From an uncultured Clostridia bacterium (GTDB taxonomy: Bacteria; Bacillota; Clostridia; Christensenellales; Borkfalkiaceae): a stretch of DNA of 64,000 nucleotides. Made by a program: the position numbers and the translations under genes. Positions 42,409-53,500 of this stretch are shown one piece after another. The notes beneath the pieces are model-generated. The model searched no databases. It saw nothing but the letters and a program-made list of their open reading frames with translations, and was not told the origin of the DNA. The stretch lies in contig CANRKK010000003.1 of NCBI GenBank assembly GCA_947631195.1, positions 1 to 64,000 on the forward strand. Direction: 5' to 3'. Positions within the stretch are counted from its first letter, which is position 1, and each line of letters begins with the position of its first letter.

Positions 42409-42813
42409 ATGAAAAGAAAGTTAGAAGTCAAAGGAACAATTATTATTGGCGACCCTTGTGAATTAGTTAAATCAGAAGAAGATTGGCAACTGTGTAAATG
42501 GGGCGAACATTTAGAAAAGATTGGTTTGAAAAACTTTCTATATATTGAATTTGAAGAAGATGCACCTAACATTGTAGATAGTAATGGCAATAAATTGGGA
42601 AGTTTTTGTACCGATTCGGCTGTAATCGTTGTCTTATTATTGGATGATTTATTAAATTACAATCCTAATTTTAATGAACATATTGCTTATCCGCAAAATT
42701 GGACTATCATTAAAGACTTTTGTGGAACAGTAAAACCCAAGACGATAGCAGGTGTAAAACACATAATTGGTGAAGGCAATATTTCATTTCATACTGTTTT
42801 CGAAGAAGAATAA
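42409..42813 (+). CDS. Hypothetical protein, AT-rich island
   Basis: MKRKLEVKGTIIIGDPCELVKSEEDWQLCKWG; start at internal Met. Confidence 0.55.
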   Translation: MKRKLEVKGTIIIGDPCELVKSEEDWQLCKWGEHLEKIGLKNFLYIEFEEDAPNIVDSNGNKLGSFCTDSAVIVVLLLDDLLNYNPNFNEHIAYPQNWTIIKDFCGTVKPKTIAGVKHIIGEGNISFHTVFEEE

Positions 42814-42913
42814 TTAAATTTCAATTTAGCGGAATACAAGGAAGGCGAGGGCGGTTTTGTCCTCGCTTTTGCATAGAAAAATGGGATGTAAGTCGTTCAA
42901 CTTACGTCCCGCT

Positions 42914-43024
42914 TGGCGCGGAAGGAGGGATTTTGCCGTTTCCCGCAGGCGGGAACCCTCGGCAAAGCGTCGTCGCTTCGCTCCTCGCGTGAACCACGAG
43001 GGTTCTTCATAACAAGCGGCGCAC
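42914..43024. repeat. tRNA-Ser-end-containing direct repeat, left copy (R1)
   Basis: 42916-43013 matches 44011-44108 with two mismatches; first 20 bp (tggcgcggaaggagggattt) identical to the tRNA-Ser 3' end including CCA. Confidence 0.9.
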
Positions 43025-43136
43025 CTGTCAATATAAGCTCACGCCTAAATGCCATTTTACGTTTTATGTCGATTATGAAATTGATTTTTTATATATTTTC
43101 TGATATAATTATTAAAATAAGCAAACGGAGCTACAA

Positions 43137-43982
43137 ATGTTAAAATTAGTTGATATTCTGAAAATCAAAAATGAAGATTACAAAAATTACAAAATTCATT
43201 TTGCAACAGGTGCTGACAATAAAAAGGAAGCATATGAAAAGTTTTTAATCAACGAATTTGATGAATGGCAAGAAGAACAAACAAACAAAAATTTTAATCG
43301 TGAATATGTTATTTCGTTAATTTATTACGAGAAAGATATTTGGCTTTTTGGCGGCGTTTATAAAGTTAATAATCAAACCCCACAACCGATAAAACATAAT
43401 GACGGTTGGTGCGGTTGGCATTATGATTTAACGCTTACAGATAATCAAAAAGATTTAATCGGCAGAGTATTTGTTTACTATAAAAAAGAGTTTCGTGCTT
43501 CATATCCTTGTTTGGAATTGCAAACAAAGAGTGGAGCGAACCCTGCGGACATTTATGTTTCTTCCATTTTAGATAAACAAGTTACTATCAACGATTTTAA
43601 TGGTTTTGACAATGTAAATATTTCTTATCAAACTTTAAGGCATATTATTGAAAATAACATTTCAACTTGGAAATCTGCTTTATCTAATGTAAAAGGTATT
43701 TACTTAATTGCAGATACACTTACAGGTAAGCAATATGTAGGTAGCGCATACGGTGAAGATTGTATATGGCAACGCTGGTCTGAATATGTGAAAAACGGAC
43801 ACGGTGGAAATATTGAACTCAAAAAAGTATTGCAAAATAACGGCATTGATTATAGATATAATTTCAAATATTCAATTTTAGAAGTATGCAATATGAACTT
43901 GGGCAATGATTATATAATCGGGCGTGAAACCTATTGGAAAGAAGTTTTAATGACAAGAAAATTCGGAATGAACAGCAATTAA
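43137..43982 (+). CDS. GIY-YIG nuclease family protein
   Basis: C-terminal GIYLIADTLTGKQYVGSAYGEDCIWQRWSEYVKNGHGGN...ETYWKEVLMTR. Confidence 0.85.
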   Translation: MLKLVDILKIKNEDYKNYKIHFATGADNKKEAYEKFLINEFDEWQEEQTNKNFNREYVISLIYYEKDIWLFGGVYKVNNQTPQPIKHNDGWCGWHYDLTLTDNQKDLIGRVFVYYKKEFRASYPCLELQTKSGANPADIYVSSILDKQVTINDFNGFDNVNISYQTLRHIIENNISTWKSALSNVKGIYLIADTLTGKQYVGSAYGEDCIWQRWSEYVKNGHGGNIELKKVLQNNGIDYRYNFKYSILEVCNMNLGNDYIIGRETYWKEVLMTRKFGMNSN

Positions 43983-44010
43983 AACAGATTATGAAAAAAC
44001 AATAAAAAGA

Positions 44011-44139
44011 GCGCGGAAGGAGGGATTTTGCCGTTTCCCGCAGGTGGGAACCCTCGGCAAAGCGTCGTCGCTTCGCTCCTCGCGTGAACCACGAGGTTTC
44101 TTCATAACCTCCCCCGCACAAACAAAACAAGCGGCGCAC
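44011..44139. repeat. tRNA-Ser-end-containing direct repeat, right copy (R2)
   Basis: Matches R1; carries ~20 bp extra before the shared aacaagcggcgcac end. Confidence 0.9.
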
Positions 44140-44158
44140 AAAAGTGCACCGCCTGTTC

Positions 44159-44250
44159 TGGCGCGGAAGGAGGGATTTGAACCCTCGCTACGATTCACTC
44201 GTACTACTCCCTTAGCAGGGGAGCCCCTTGAGCCACTTGGGTACTTCCGC
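44159..44250 (-). tRNA. tRNA-Ser (GCU), class II, CCA encoded
   Basis: Reverse complement GCGGAAGTACCCAAGTGGCTCAAGGGGCTCCCCTGCTAAGGGAGTAGTACGAGTGAATCGTAGCGAGGGTTCAAATCCCTCCTTCCGCGCCA; anticodon loop CTGCTAA. Confidence 0.95.
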
Positions 44251-44392
44251 TCGATACCCAAACAATATAGCATAAATTTACGCGTTTGTCAAAGCATTAT
44301 TCGGTTTTTTAAAAAATTAATATTTTTATTTTCAACGCTTGCAAACCTTGCCGCCGTATGCTAAAATATTTGTGTTAAATGCGGGGGCAAGT

Positions 44393-45001
44393 ATGAGAAT
44401 TGTATTTTTCGGTGACTCTATAACCGACTGCGGCCGCGACAGGGAGGACTTCAAATCCCTCGGCACAGGCTACGTTAAAATTTTATCCGACAAGTTAAAG
44501 CCCATTTATCCCGATATGGACATAGAGCTTATCAACAAGGGCGTATCGGGCGACGAAGTGTGCGACCTTTTGGCGCGCGCGCAGCAGGACGTCATTGACT
44601 TAAAGCCCGACGCCGTCGTGATAATGATAGGCATAAACAACACGCTGCACAAGTTTAAATACGGCAAGGAACCCGATTTCCACAAGTTCAGAGCCGACTT
44701 GACCGAGCTCATCAAAAAGCTGAAAAAAGCGGGCATGGTCGTCATTTTCTTGGAGCCGTTCCTTCTTCCCGCGCCCGACAAACTGCGCATGCGCAAGGTT
44801 TTCAACGAGGAGCTGGAAATCATAAACGAGGTCTGCCTGAAACTGTGCGACGAATTTGTCGCCTTTGACGAGATGTTCAACGGCGTTGCCGAGAGTATCC
44901 CCTACACGGAGTATTCGGTGGACGGCGTCCATCCCACGCACAGGGGGTCGCGCCTGATTGCCGACACAGCGATAAAGGCAATACGCAAGCATCTTTTATA
45001 A
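44393..45001 (+). CDS. SGNH/GDSL-family hydrolase
   Basis: MRIVFFGDSITDCGRD; VIMIGINNTLHKF; DGVHPTHRGSRLIA. Confidence 0.88.
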   Translation: MRIVFFGDSITDCGRDREDFKSLGTGYVKILSDKLKPIYPDMDIELINKGVSGDEVCDLLARAQQDVIDLKPDAVVIMIGINNTLHKFKYGKEPDFHKFRADLTELIKKLKKAGMVVIFLEPFLLPAPDKLRMRKVFNEELEIINEVCLKLCDEFVAFDEMFNGVAESIPYTEYSVDGVHPTHRGSRLIADTAIKAIRKHLL

Positions 45002-45017
45002 ATTCACTGTTTTTTGT

Positions 45018-45045
45018 CGCCGCGGCAGTTTGCCGCGGCGTTTTT
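45018..45045 (+). terminator. Rho-independent terminator
   Basis: cgccgcggcagtttgccgcggcgttttt. Confidence 0.85.
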
Positions 45046-45237
45046 GCTGCGCACGGATTCATTTTTATGCAAATATTCATTTTTCGGATAAAATATTCCG
45101 CTTTTAGCTTCCTTTTTGCGCAATTTTCAGCGCGGGAGGAGGGGGGAGCAAGCCCAAAAATTTCCATTAATACAATATATATAATTATCCAATATAAAAA
45201 TAAAAACGGGAAATTATTTCAAAGGCATATAAATTAC

Positions 45238-45266
45238 TTGAATTTTTATCCGTTACATTGTATAAT
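45238..45266 (+). promoter_or_regulatory. SigmaA-type promoter for the surface-protein locus
   Basis: TTGAAT (45238-45243), N17, TATAAT (45261-45266). Confidence 0.7.
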
Positions 45267-45384
45267 GTTTTGTATCAGTGATAATGGGCGCATAGCGTGC
45301 GGCAGATTGATTTAAGGGCCGTTAAAAAATTGATTCACCTTTGCGCCCCTAAACGGCCCACATAAAATACAGGAGCAAGTTGCC

Positions 45385-48300
45385 ATGAAAAAATTTTTGT
45401 TAGCGATATTGTCGGCACTGTTTATAATCTGTGCGGGGGCGGCCTTTGCCTGCAGTCCCACAAGTCCCGACGGTACTTACTACACGCTTGTATTCAAGCA
45501 GACCAACGGCGTAACCTACGTTTGCGATATTCCCAGCGGCTACGAAGTGCTCGAGGGCACAACCGTAACTTTCAGTCTCAGACTGTCCGACGACGCCGAG
45601 GGCGATCCCGTCGTGTACGCCAACGACGACATACTCGAAGAGCAGGGCGGTAAATATTCCTTTACGATGTCCAAAAACACCGTAGTGCGCGTGGACGGCC
45701 TGATGGCGCAGGGTTCCGAATACAACAAAATCGTTTTCGCCTACACCGCGGGCGTAACCTATAATATCCTCACCGAGGACGGCAACGGCCACAAACTCGG
45801 CAGCGGCATGCTGGTAAAAATGGGCACCGAGGTTTCTTTCTCTATAGTCACCAGCGAAAATTATTCGGGCGAGGCGACGGTTTATGCCAACGGCGAGCCC
45901 CTCACCCCCCAAAACGGCGTATATACGTTCACGATGAACGCTCCCACTACAATCAGCGTGGGCGGCATCGTGCAAAACGTTTCGGTCACTTACGTTTCCG
46001 CGGACACCCGCGTCAAATACACCGACGAGAGGGGCAACTATATCTCGGCCGACACGGCAATCTCCGCCGTTGCGGGCGACGTTTTGAAATTCAAGGTAAA
46101 AATCAGCGTATATCACGTGCAGGAGGGCTACGACGTGCTTGCCAACGGCACCGTTCTTTCGCCCGACTCCGAAGGTTTTTACACATACGCGCTCACGGAC
46201 GACGCGCAGATCAGCGTGAGCGGCCTGCAGCAGGACGCTTCGTTCTTGGAGCGTTCCGACGGCGGCAGGGGCACTTTCAACAGTCCGTTTTTAATAAAGC
46301 GGCCCATAGACCTCTACCAGATGGCCATGCAGATAAACAGCGGCATGAACACCGACGGCATGTTCTATGCGGGCTACTACAGGCTTGAAAACGACATAGA
46401 CCTCGAGGGCGAACAGCTGTACGTCATAGGCGACAGCAACCAGGACGCGAACGGCTATGCGATATTCTCGGGCAATTTCAACGGCAACGGGCACACCATT
46501 TCCAACTACGTCATGAACGACGACTGGATAAACCAGGACAGTTTCGTGCAGATGTATCTCACCAGCGTCGGACTGTTCGGCGTGGCCATGGCTACGGAAA
46601 GAAGCTCCCCGCTCATCTACAATCTGCATATAGACAACGCAAAAATAACGGTTGACGCTTCCCGTTACAACAGTGCGGAGGGCCACGTGGGCGTGCTCAT
46701 CGGCTCCAGCTACGGCGCGGCGGTAAACGGCTGCACGGTAACGAACAGCACAATCGAGGTTACGGGCGGAGAAAATTACGGCACGTGCGTCGGCGGTCTC
46801 ATAGGCCAACAGCTCTCGGCGTATTCCACGTCGGGCAACATAAATTATTTTTCGGGCGTAACGTCCTGCTCCACGGACGTAGACATCTATGTAAACGATA
46901 ACTTCGTGTATGCGGTCGGCGGCATATCCGGCCTGCTGGCAGTGGGCGAAGAACACCTCACATCGTATATTCTCAACTGCTATTCTGCGGGCGACATCGA
47001 GGGCGGCCTCAACGCGGGCGGCATCGTCGGATATACCGCGCCCGGCACATCGGTGCTCAACTGCTATTCGTCGGGCAACGTGATAGCGGGCAGTTCGTTT
47101 GATATTGCGGGCGTCGGCTATGCCGAGCAGCTTGCCTATGCCAATGCGGGCGGAATAGTCGGCCGCGCAGGTTTCAACACCGTAATATACAACAGTTTTT
47201 CAACGGGCTATACCGACGCAATAGCGGTGAGCGGCAGCAACTATCAGGTTACCGACCCCGTAGCTGCAAAAGTGGAGAACGGTTCCGACCTTCAGGACGC
47301 ACACTCGTATCCCGCTACTATATTCGGCAGCAAGGGCGCGACGCCCGCGCAGGTAACCGAAACGTTTATCCGCGACGAAATGCACTGGGACGAAGAGGAC
47401 TGGACGTTTGCAGACGGTATGCCCGCGCTCAACTTCAACAGTTCTTCAAAGCAATTCACAATTACTTTCCATGCGGACCAAGAATTCGGCCCCGTTCCCC
47501 AACCCTTTCAAATCATCAGCCAGTATTTCAGCATGTCGAGATGGATAATGCTGGGCAGTATCAGGGAATACGTGCAGGGCAACGGCAACAACCGTTCCTA
47601 CGGCTATTTCTTCGACAGCGGGCTTCAGAACAGAATACCTCTTGCCTTCGTTCCCACGGGGGATATGGATATATATATCGGATATTCCGACTACGGCGAA
47701 GTTGCGGGCGTTTACTACCTCGGCACGTCTGCCGACACGGGTGCGCGCCTCGAACTTGACGGCGAGGGCAACGCCACGTACGTCAACGGCGCGCTCAGCC
47801 AGGACGCGGTATATACCTACGACGGCGAAACGATAGTAATTTTGGGCAGCGCGCTCGGCGATCTCTCGGACGCCCTCGACGACCTGCCCGACCCTGCGGA
47901 AAGATACAGGGAATACTACCTCAGCTCTCTCTACAACTTCGGGGCCACGGTAAATGACGGCCGCATAGAGATAACGGGCGGCTACGTGCAGGAAGTATCT
48001 ATCCAAAACGTTCCCTCAACCGACCTGTACGGCGATACCGTAATGGTCGAGCAGATAGCGGTGACGGGCGGGTCGTTCAACCTGTTCGACGCACCCTTGA
48101 CAGGGCTTAAGAGCATAGAAAACTTTAAATATATCGACTATTATGACGGCACAACCGTGTACACGTTCAACGGCAACGGCACGGGCGTCCGCACGGACGA
48201 CGGCGTAACGTCTTACTTCACATATACTTATAACGGCGACGGCCTCACGGTTTATTTTGGCAACGGAAGCCCCGTCGTTGCAACCTTGTCCGACGGCTAC

Positions 48301-50553
48301 GTAACGAAAATAGGCGATAATGCCGTACAGCCTTTCGACGGCTTTACTGGCGTATGGGAAGGGCCCTTTGCCGAAAACGTAACCTACACTTTCAACGGCA
48401 AGTCCAAAGTAGGCGATGGCTCGTGGACAAAGAAGGGCGTCGACGGCGAGGCTTCGGGCACGTACACCGTCGATGATAGCGGCGTGCTCACGGCGGACGG
48501 ATTTACCGCAAAAATAGAGGACGGCCTGCTTGTAATAACCGTTAACGGCGTAGACAAAACGCTGTATAAGGGCGGCAGCTTCGTGGGCGAATGGTACTAC
48601 AGCCAAAGGCCTCAGACGGGCGGTTCGGCCGTTACCATAAACCTCATGTTGAACGGCATAACGAATAGCGGTCTCGGCGTTGCCGAAGCGGTGTACGTCG
48701 CCACGGGCGAAACTGTGCGCCTCACCTACCGCGCGCTTGAAAAGGACGGCTCCTACACGCTCAGCGTATATAACCAGGCAACGGAATTTGCAAACCTCAC
48801 CTACGACGTCGCCGTGCATACCCTCAGCGGCACACTCGGTGGCGCGCCCGCCCGTCTCACTTCATACGACGGCATAAAGGGGCTGTGGATAAGCGACGAC
48901 GCAGACGTAAAGGAAGTACAGTTCAACGGCAGAGGTTTTTACAGCCTCACGGGCGACTCCGCTCTCGGCGCGCTTGCAATAAACGGCACCGTCAGCGTAA
49001 ACGGCACGGGATCGGGCAAATATACCCTCGATTATGACACCATGTCGGGCTCGTTCACATACAAAAACGTCGAATATACGATAAAATACGATATATCCGC
49101 AGACTCGATATCGGTCACTGCGGAGGGCAAATCTTTCAACCTGCACCACCGCGACGCATGGTATAACCGCAAGCTCGTCGACGACAACGGCCTTGTATAT
49201 ACCTTCAACGGCAGGGGCGAACTCGAAAACGGCGGCGCGGTTGTTGCAACCGACGGCAATACGGAGGGCGGCACGGCCCATTACCGCGAATACACGTATA
49301 AGATAGAGGGCGACGCTTTAATCCTCGAATCGAGGGAAGCGAGCGCCTACAAGGGCGGCACGATAAAGGTCGGCGATAAGGACGGCAAGCGGGTATTCCT
49401 GTTTGAAACTTCGGACGGAACTTCCACCGCGCTCACCTATTCCACGCCTTTCACGGGCGAGTGGATAGTCGGCGGCGAGATAGGCGAGCTTACGATTGGC
49501 AAAGTCTATGCCGACGGCACGGCGGAGGGCAGCTGCCATTTCAGCGGCGAAGACCAAGCGTCCGTCGCGTTTACCTACTACGAAGACGGCAATTACCTCT
49601 CGTTCAGCTACGGCGATGTACCCTATTACGTCAATGCGCTCACTTCGGAGACGGCAACCGAACTCTCCGTAGGCATCGAAAACAGCATATACGGCTCCGG
49701 CAATTCGATATGTATAAAGAAGGAGCTTGCCGACGAATACCGCGGCACAACCTATAACTTATATGATGCCGAAACTGAAACGGACAGCGGCGAAACTATG
49801 ATATTCGACGGGCTTTCGGCCTCCGAATTCGGCAGCGGCACGGCGATGGTACGCAACGCGCAGGGCATGATGACTGCGGCGCACAGCTACACCGTGGACC
49901 AACACGGCAACATATGCGTGATCTACGGCAATTCCACCTACGTTATGATAGAGTGGGTAAAGGACAGCGAACTGAATTATTCCGTTCTCTACTACATCCA
50001 CGGCAACGATAAATATTATGCGATAGTTTATCCCGATTCGCTCTACGGCGTAACCGTTCGGGACGTTGATAACGGCAGCGTAACCTACACGTTCAACGGC
50101 GCGGGCGACGTAGTCCGCCATGACGCGTACGGCGCAGATACCGCATACAAGTACTTCGTTCTCCTTGCGGATAACGCAACGTATATGCACATTGTCCGCT
50201 TTACCGACAGCCAAGGCAACATTTACAGCGTAACTCTCGACCAGTCGAGCACGTCGGCGGACGATTGGACCGTAAAAATGAGCCGGGCGGACGAGTATTT
50301 TGCGGTTGAGGCGCAAGAAGCCAATTCCCAAACGGCCTCCTATCTCTTTGACGGCGCGGGCAGGGTAATAAGGCTCACGACCGACGCCGACGAGGCTGCG
50401 GTAAACTACAGCTATGTATTGGAGAGCAAGGCGGGCGGCATATCGACCTTCACGTTCACCAATTCCCTTACGGGCACGCAATATACCGCCGTGCTTGACC
50501 AAAGCAGCCAAAACCGGGAGGAGTGGACGGTCACCCTCACGGCAAAGAACTAA
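45385..50553 (+). CDS. Giant secreted repeat protein (GLUG-like and lipocalin-like repeats)
   Basis: Signal peptide/possible lipobox; three N-terminal ~80-aa repeats; central GNGHTISNYVMN..GGIVGYTAPGTSVLNCYSSGNV repeats; C-terminal YTFNGxG repeats. Confidence 0.75.
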   Translation: MKKFLLAILSALFIICAGAAFACSPTSPDGTYYTLVFKQTNGVTYVCDIPSGYEVLEGTTVTFSLRLSDDAEGDPVVYANDDILEEQGGKYSFTMSKNTVVRVDGLMAQGSEYNKIVFAYTAGVTYNILTEDGNGHKLGSGMLVKMGTEVSFSIVTSENYSGEATVYANGEPLTPQNGVYTFTMNAPTTISVGGIVQNVSVTYVSADTRVKYTDERGNYISADTAISAVAGDVLKFKVKISVYHVQEGYDVLANGTVLSPDSEGFYTYALTDDAQISVSGLQQDASFLERSDGGRGTFNSPFLIKRPIDLYQMAMQINSGMNTDGMFYAGYYRLENDIDLEGEQLYVIGDSNQDANGYAIFSGNFNGNGHTISNYVMNDDWINQDSFVQMYLTSVGLFGVAMATERSSPLIYNLHIDNAKITVDASRYNSAEGHVGVLIGSSYGAAVNGCTVTNSTIEVTGGENYGTCVGGLIGQQLSAYSTSGNINYFSGVTSCSTDVDIYVNDNFVYAVGGISGLLAVGEEHLTSYILNCYSAGDIEGGLNAGGIVGYTAPGTSVLNCYSSGNVIAGSSFDIAGVGYAEQLAYANAGGIVGRAGFNTVIYNSFSTGYTDAIAVSGSNYQVTDPVAAKVENGSDLQDAHSYPATIFGSKGATPAQVTETFIRDEMHWDEEDWTFADGMPALNFNSSSKQFTITFHADQEFGPVPQPFQIISQYFSMSRWIMLGSIREYVQGNGNNRSYGYFFDSGLQNRIPLAFVPTGDMDIYIGYSDYGEVAGVYYLGTSADTGARLELDGEGNATYVNGALSQDAVYTYDGETIVILGSALGDLSDALDDLPDPAERYREYYLSSLYNFGATVNDGRIEITGGYVQEVSIQNVPSTDLYGDTVMVEQIAVTGGSFNLFDAPLTGLKSIENFKYIDYYDGTTVYTFNGNGTGVRTDDGVTSYFTYTYNGDGLTVYFGNGSPVVATLSDGYVTKIGDNAVQPFDGFTGVWEGPFAENVTYTFNGKSKVGDGSWTKKGVDGEASGTYTVDDSGVLTADGFTAKIEDGLLVITVNGVDKTLYKGGSFVGEWYYSQRPQTGGSAVTINLMLNGITNSGLGVAEAVYVATGETVRLTYRALEKDGSYTLSVYNQATEFANLTYDVAVHTLSGTLGGAPARLTSYDGIKGLWISDDADVKEVQFNGRGFYSLTGDSALGALAINGTVSVNGTGSGKYTLDYDTMSGSFTYKNVEYTIKYDISADSISVTAEGKSFNLHHRDAWYNRKLVDDNGLVYTFNGRGELENGGAVVATDGNTEGGTAHYREYTYKIEGDALILESREASAYKGGTIKVGDKDGKRVFLFETSDGTSTALTYSTPFTGEWIVGGEIGELTIGKVYADGTAEGSCHFSGEDQASVAFTYYEDGNYLSFSYGDVPYYVNALTSETATELSVGIENSIYGSGNSICIKKELADEYRGTTYNLYDAETETDSGETMIFDGLSASEFGSGTAMVRNAQGMMTAAHSYTVDQHGNICVIYGNSTYVMIEWVKDSELNYSVLYYIHGNDKYYAIVYPDSLYGVTVRDVDNGSVTYTFNGAGDVVRHDAYGADTAYKYFVLLADNATYMHIVRFTDSQGNIYSVTLDQSSTSADDWTVKMSRADEYFAVEAQEANSQTASYLFDGAGRVIRLTTDADEAAVNYSYVLESKAGGISTFTFTNSLTGTQYTAVLDQSSQNREEWTVTLTAKN

Positions 50554-50577
50554 TTCACCGATACTTTGAGGTTTTAT

Positions 50578-53500
50578 ATGAAATCACAAACAAAAAAAAT
50601 CGCCATAGCGGCGCTTTCGCTCACGCTGGCCGCAACTTTGACTTTGAGCCAGGTTATATCCTACGCAAACGGACCCGCGCCGTCCCTCTCACCCCGCACG
50701 GAGACCCTCTCCTTTAACAATGTCACGGGGACGGTTGACACGTCGAAGGTGGTAAGGGACAATTTAAGCGCGCAGGTCATGGACTACGGCGAGGAGGAGG
50801 AACAGCGCACCATAAGCGGCGCCAACGTCACAAAAACGGTGATAGTCCGCCTCGAAACCCCCTCCGTTGCGGACAGCAAAGGGGAGGAGCAGACTGTGGA
50901 CGAATATCTTTCCACCGCCGCAGGCAAAACCGCGCTAAAAAACATACGCGACTCCCAAAACGCCTTTCTTTCCAATCTCGGCGCGGCGGGCATAGCCTTT
51001 AAGGAAGTGGGCAGATATTCCGCCGTGTTGAACGCGGTTGCAATAGAAGTCAACTTAAAGCAGTTCCAAAAAATCCGCGGGATAACGGGCGTGAGCATGG
51101 CGGGCGTTTCCAAAACGTATTCGGCCCTCGCCGATCAGGGCGCGCAGGTCAATCCCAGCAACGTTCACGGCACGGGCATTTACGATTCGACCGGGATCAT
51201 CGAAAAATACGGCTACGACGGCAGCGGAGTCACCGTTGCAATCCTCGATACGGGTTTGGACTACACCCACGTCGCCTTTGAAAAGCAGCCCGAAGAGCTC
51301 GGCTTTGACAGGAAATATGTGCAGGGCAAGGTTGCAAGCGGCATGCTCTCTGCAAGCGAAACTTCCCCCAACCTCACGGTTGACGACGTATATTTGAGCG
51401 ACAAGGTTCCCTTTGCCTACGACTACGCGGACAAGGATACCGACGTATATCCCTCCTATTCCCAGCACGGCGTGCACGTTGCGGGCATAGTTGCGGGCAG
51501 CGCAGCAATTTATGTAAATAAGGACGGCGATATTATAGGCGACGACGAGGGCGAGGAGAGCTTCAGCGGCGTTGCGCCGAACGCCCAGCTTGTAATATGC
51601 AAGGTGTTCACCGACGACCTCGAAAGCGAGGATATCGGCGGCGCGACCAGCGAAGACATAATGGCCGCCCTCGACGACTGCGTAACTTTGGGCGTAGACA
51701 TAATAAACATGAGCCTCGGCACAACCAGCGGCTTCTCCAGCGTGGAGATCGACGGCGACGAGGAGGGGCGCTTGCTCAAAGATACCTATCAGAGCATTAA
51801 GGACGAGGGCATAAGCCTTATCGCCGCCGCGGGCAACGAATACAGTTCGGGCTCGGGCAGCGAATTCGGCACCAACCTTGCCTCCAACCCCGATTCATCC
51901 ACCGTCGGCTCGCCGTCCACCTTTGTGGGCGCGATGTCCGTGGCCTCGATAAACGGCCAGCAGTCCGACTACATGCTCGGCAACCCCGGCGAAAACACCG
52001 CATACGGCGACTATCCCCTGTACTATACCGAATCCAACGACGCCAACGCCGTTCCCTTCAACTTTGCCGACGAACTTTTGGGCGACGAGGAGAGCGGCAC
52101 GTTCACCTACTACGTAATTCCCGGCACGGGTTCGCAGGGCGACTATCCCGTGGCGGCAAGGCAGGCCCTCGAACGGGCAAAGACCACGGGCGAAAAGATA
52201 CTCGTGCTCGTAAGACGCGGCACGCTCGACTTCCAGACCAAGGTTGAAAACGCGCACTCTCTCGGCGCGGCGGGCATCATAGTGTACGACAACGTTCCCG
52301 GCACGATAAGGATGTCCCTCGGCGAAATCGAGGAGGAGGACAGAATCCCCGCCGTCGCAATAAATATGGAGGCGGGCGCAATGCTCACCACCGACCCCAA
52401 CAATCCCAACAGAACAAGGACTTCGGGCACGATCGAAATAAACAAATCGTACAAAGCGGGTCCCTTTATGAACGATTACTCGTCGTGGGGCTGCTCGCCC
52501 GATTTGCAGTTAAAGCCCGACATAACCTCGCACGGCGGCGAAATAACTTCGTCGGTTGCGGGCGGCTACGAGCAGATGAGCGGCACTTCCATGGCAACCC
52601 CCAACCTCGCAGGCCTTATGGCGCTTGTAAAGGACTACTTAAAAGACATAAATCCCGAAATATCCGCCAAAGATTTAACAACTCTGACCAACCAGATAGT
52701 TATGAGCTCGGCAACCCTCGTTTACGACGAGGAAAAACTGCCCTACTCGCCCAGAAAACAGGGCGCGGGCCTTGCCACATTGAGCAACATATTCACCACA
52801 AAGGCCTACCTCGAAACGGTTGAGGGCCACAACGGCGGCGCCGAGGACAACAGACCCAAGATAGAACTCGGCGAGGACGAGGATAAAAAAGGCGAATATA
52901 CATTTACATTCTACGTAACCAACTTCGACGGCGAAAGCGCGCTTGAATTTGAGCTTGTATCGAGATTTTTCACCGAAACGATAGCGGCCGACAAACTGGC
53001 CGTGGCCGAAGCGGCGCACATGCTCACCGATATTCCCGCGCAGTTCGAAGTGACGGGCGCCACCCGCAGCGGCGACGCAATAACGGTCAACGCAGGCCAA
53101 AAGGCAACCATAAAAGTTACCTTAAAACTTTCCGACAGCGAAAAGAAATATCTCAACGACAACTTCAAAAACGGCATGTTTGTGGAGGGCTTTATCTCCC
53201 TTGTCTCCAAAACAGGGGGGCAGTGCGATTTAAATCTTCCCTTCATGGGTTTCTACGGCGACTGGGACGCGGCTCCCATGCTCGACTACAACGCCTACGA
53301 AATAGCGGCGATCGAGGAGGATACCTCTCTTACCGAGGCCGAAAAGCCCCACGAGAGCGTCTTTGCAACGCAGCTCTATTCCACATATTATAACGGCAGA
53401 TACGGCGTGCCCATGGGCGGCTATGCCTACGTGCAGGACGATACCTACGGCGTGCGTCAGGTGTACGTATCCGAAGAACACTGTGCGGTTTCCCGCTACA

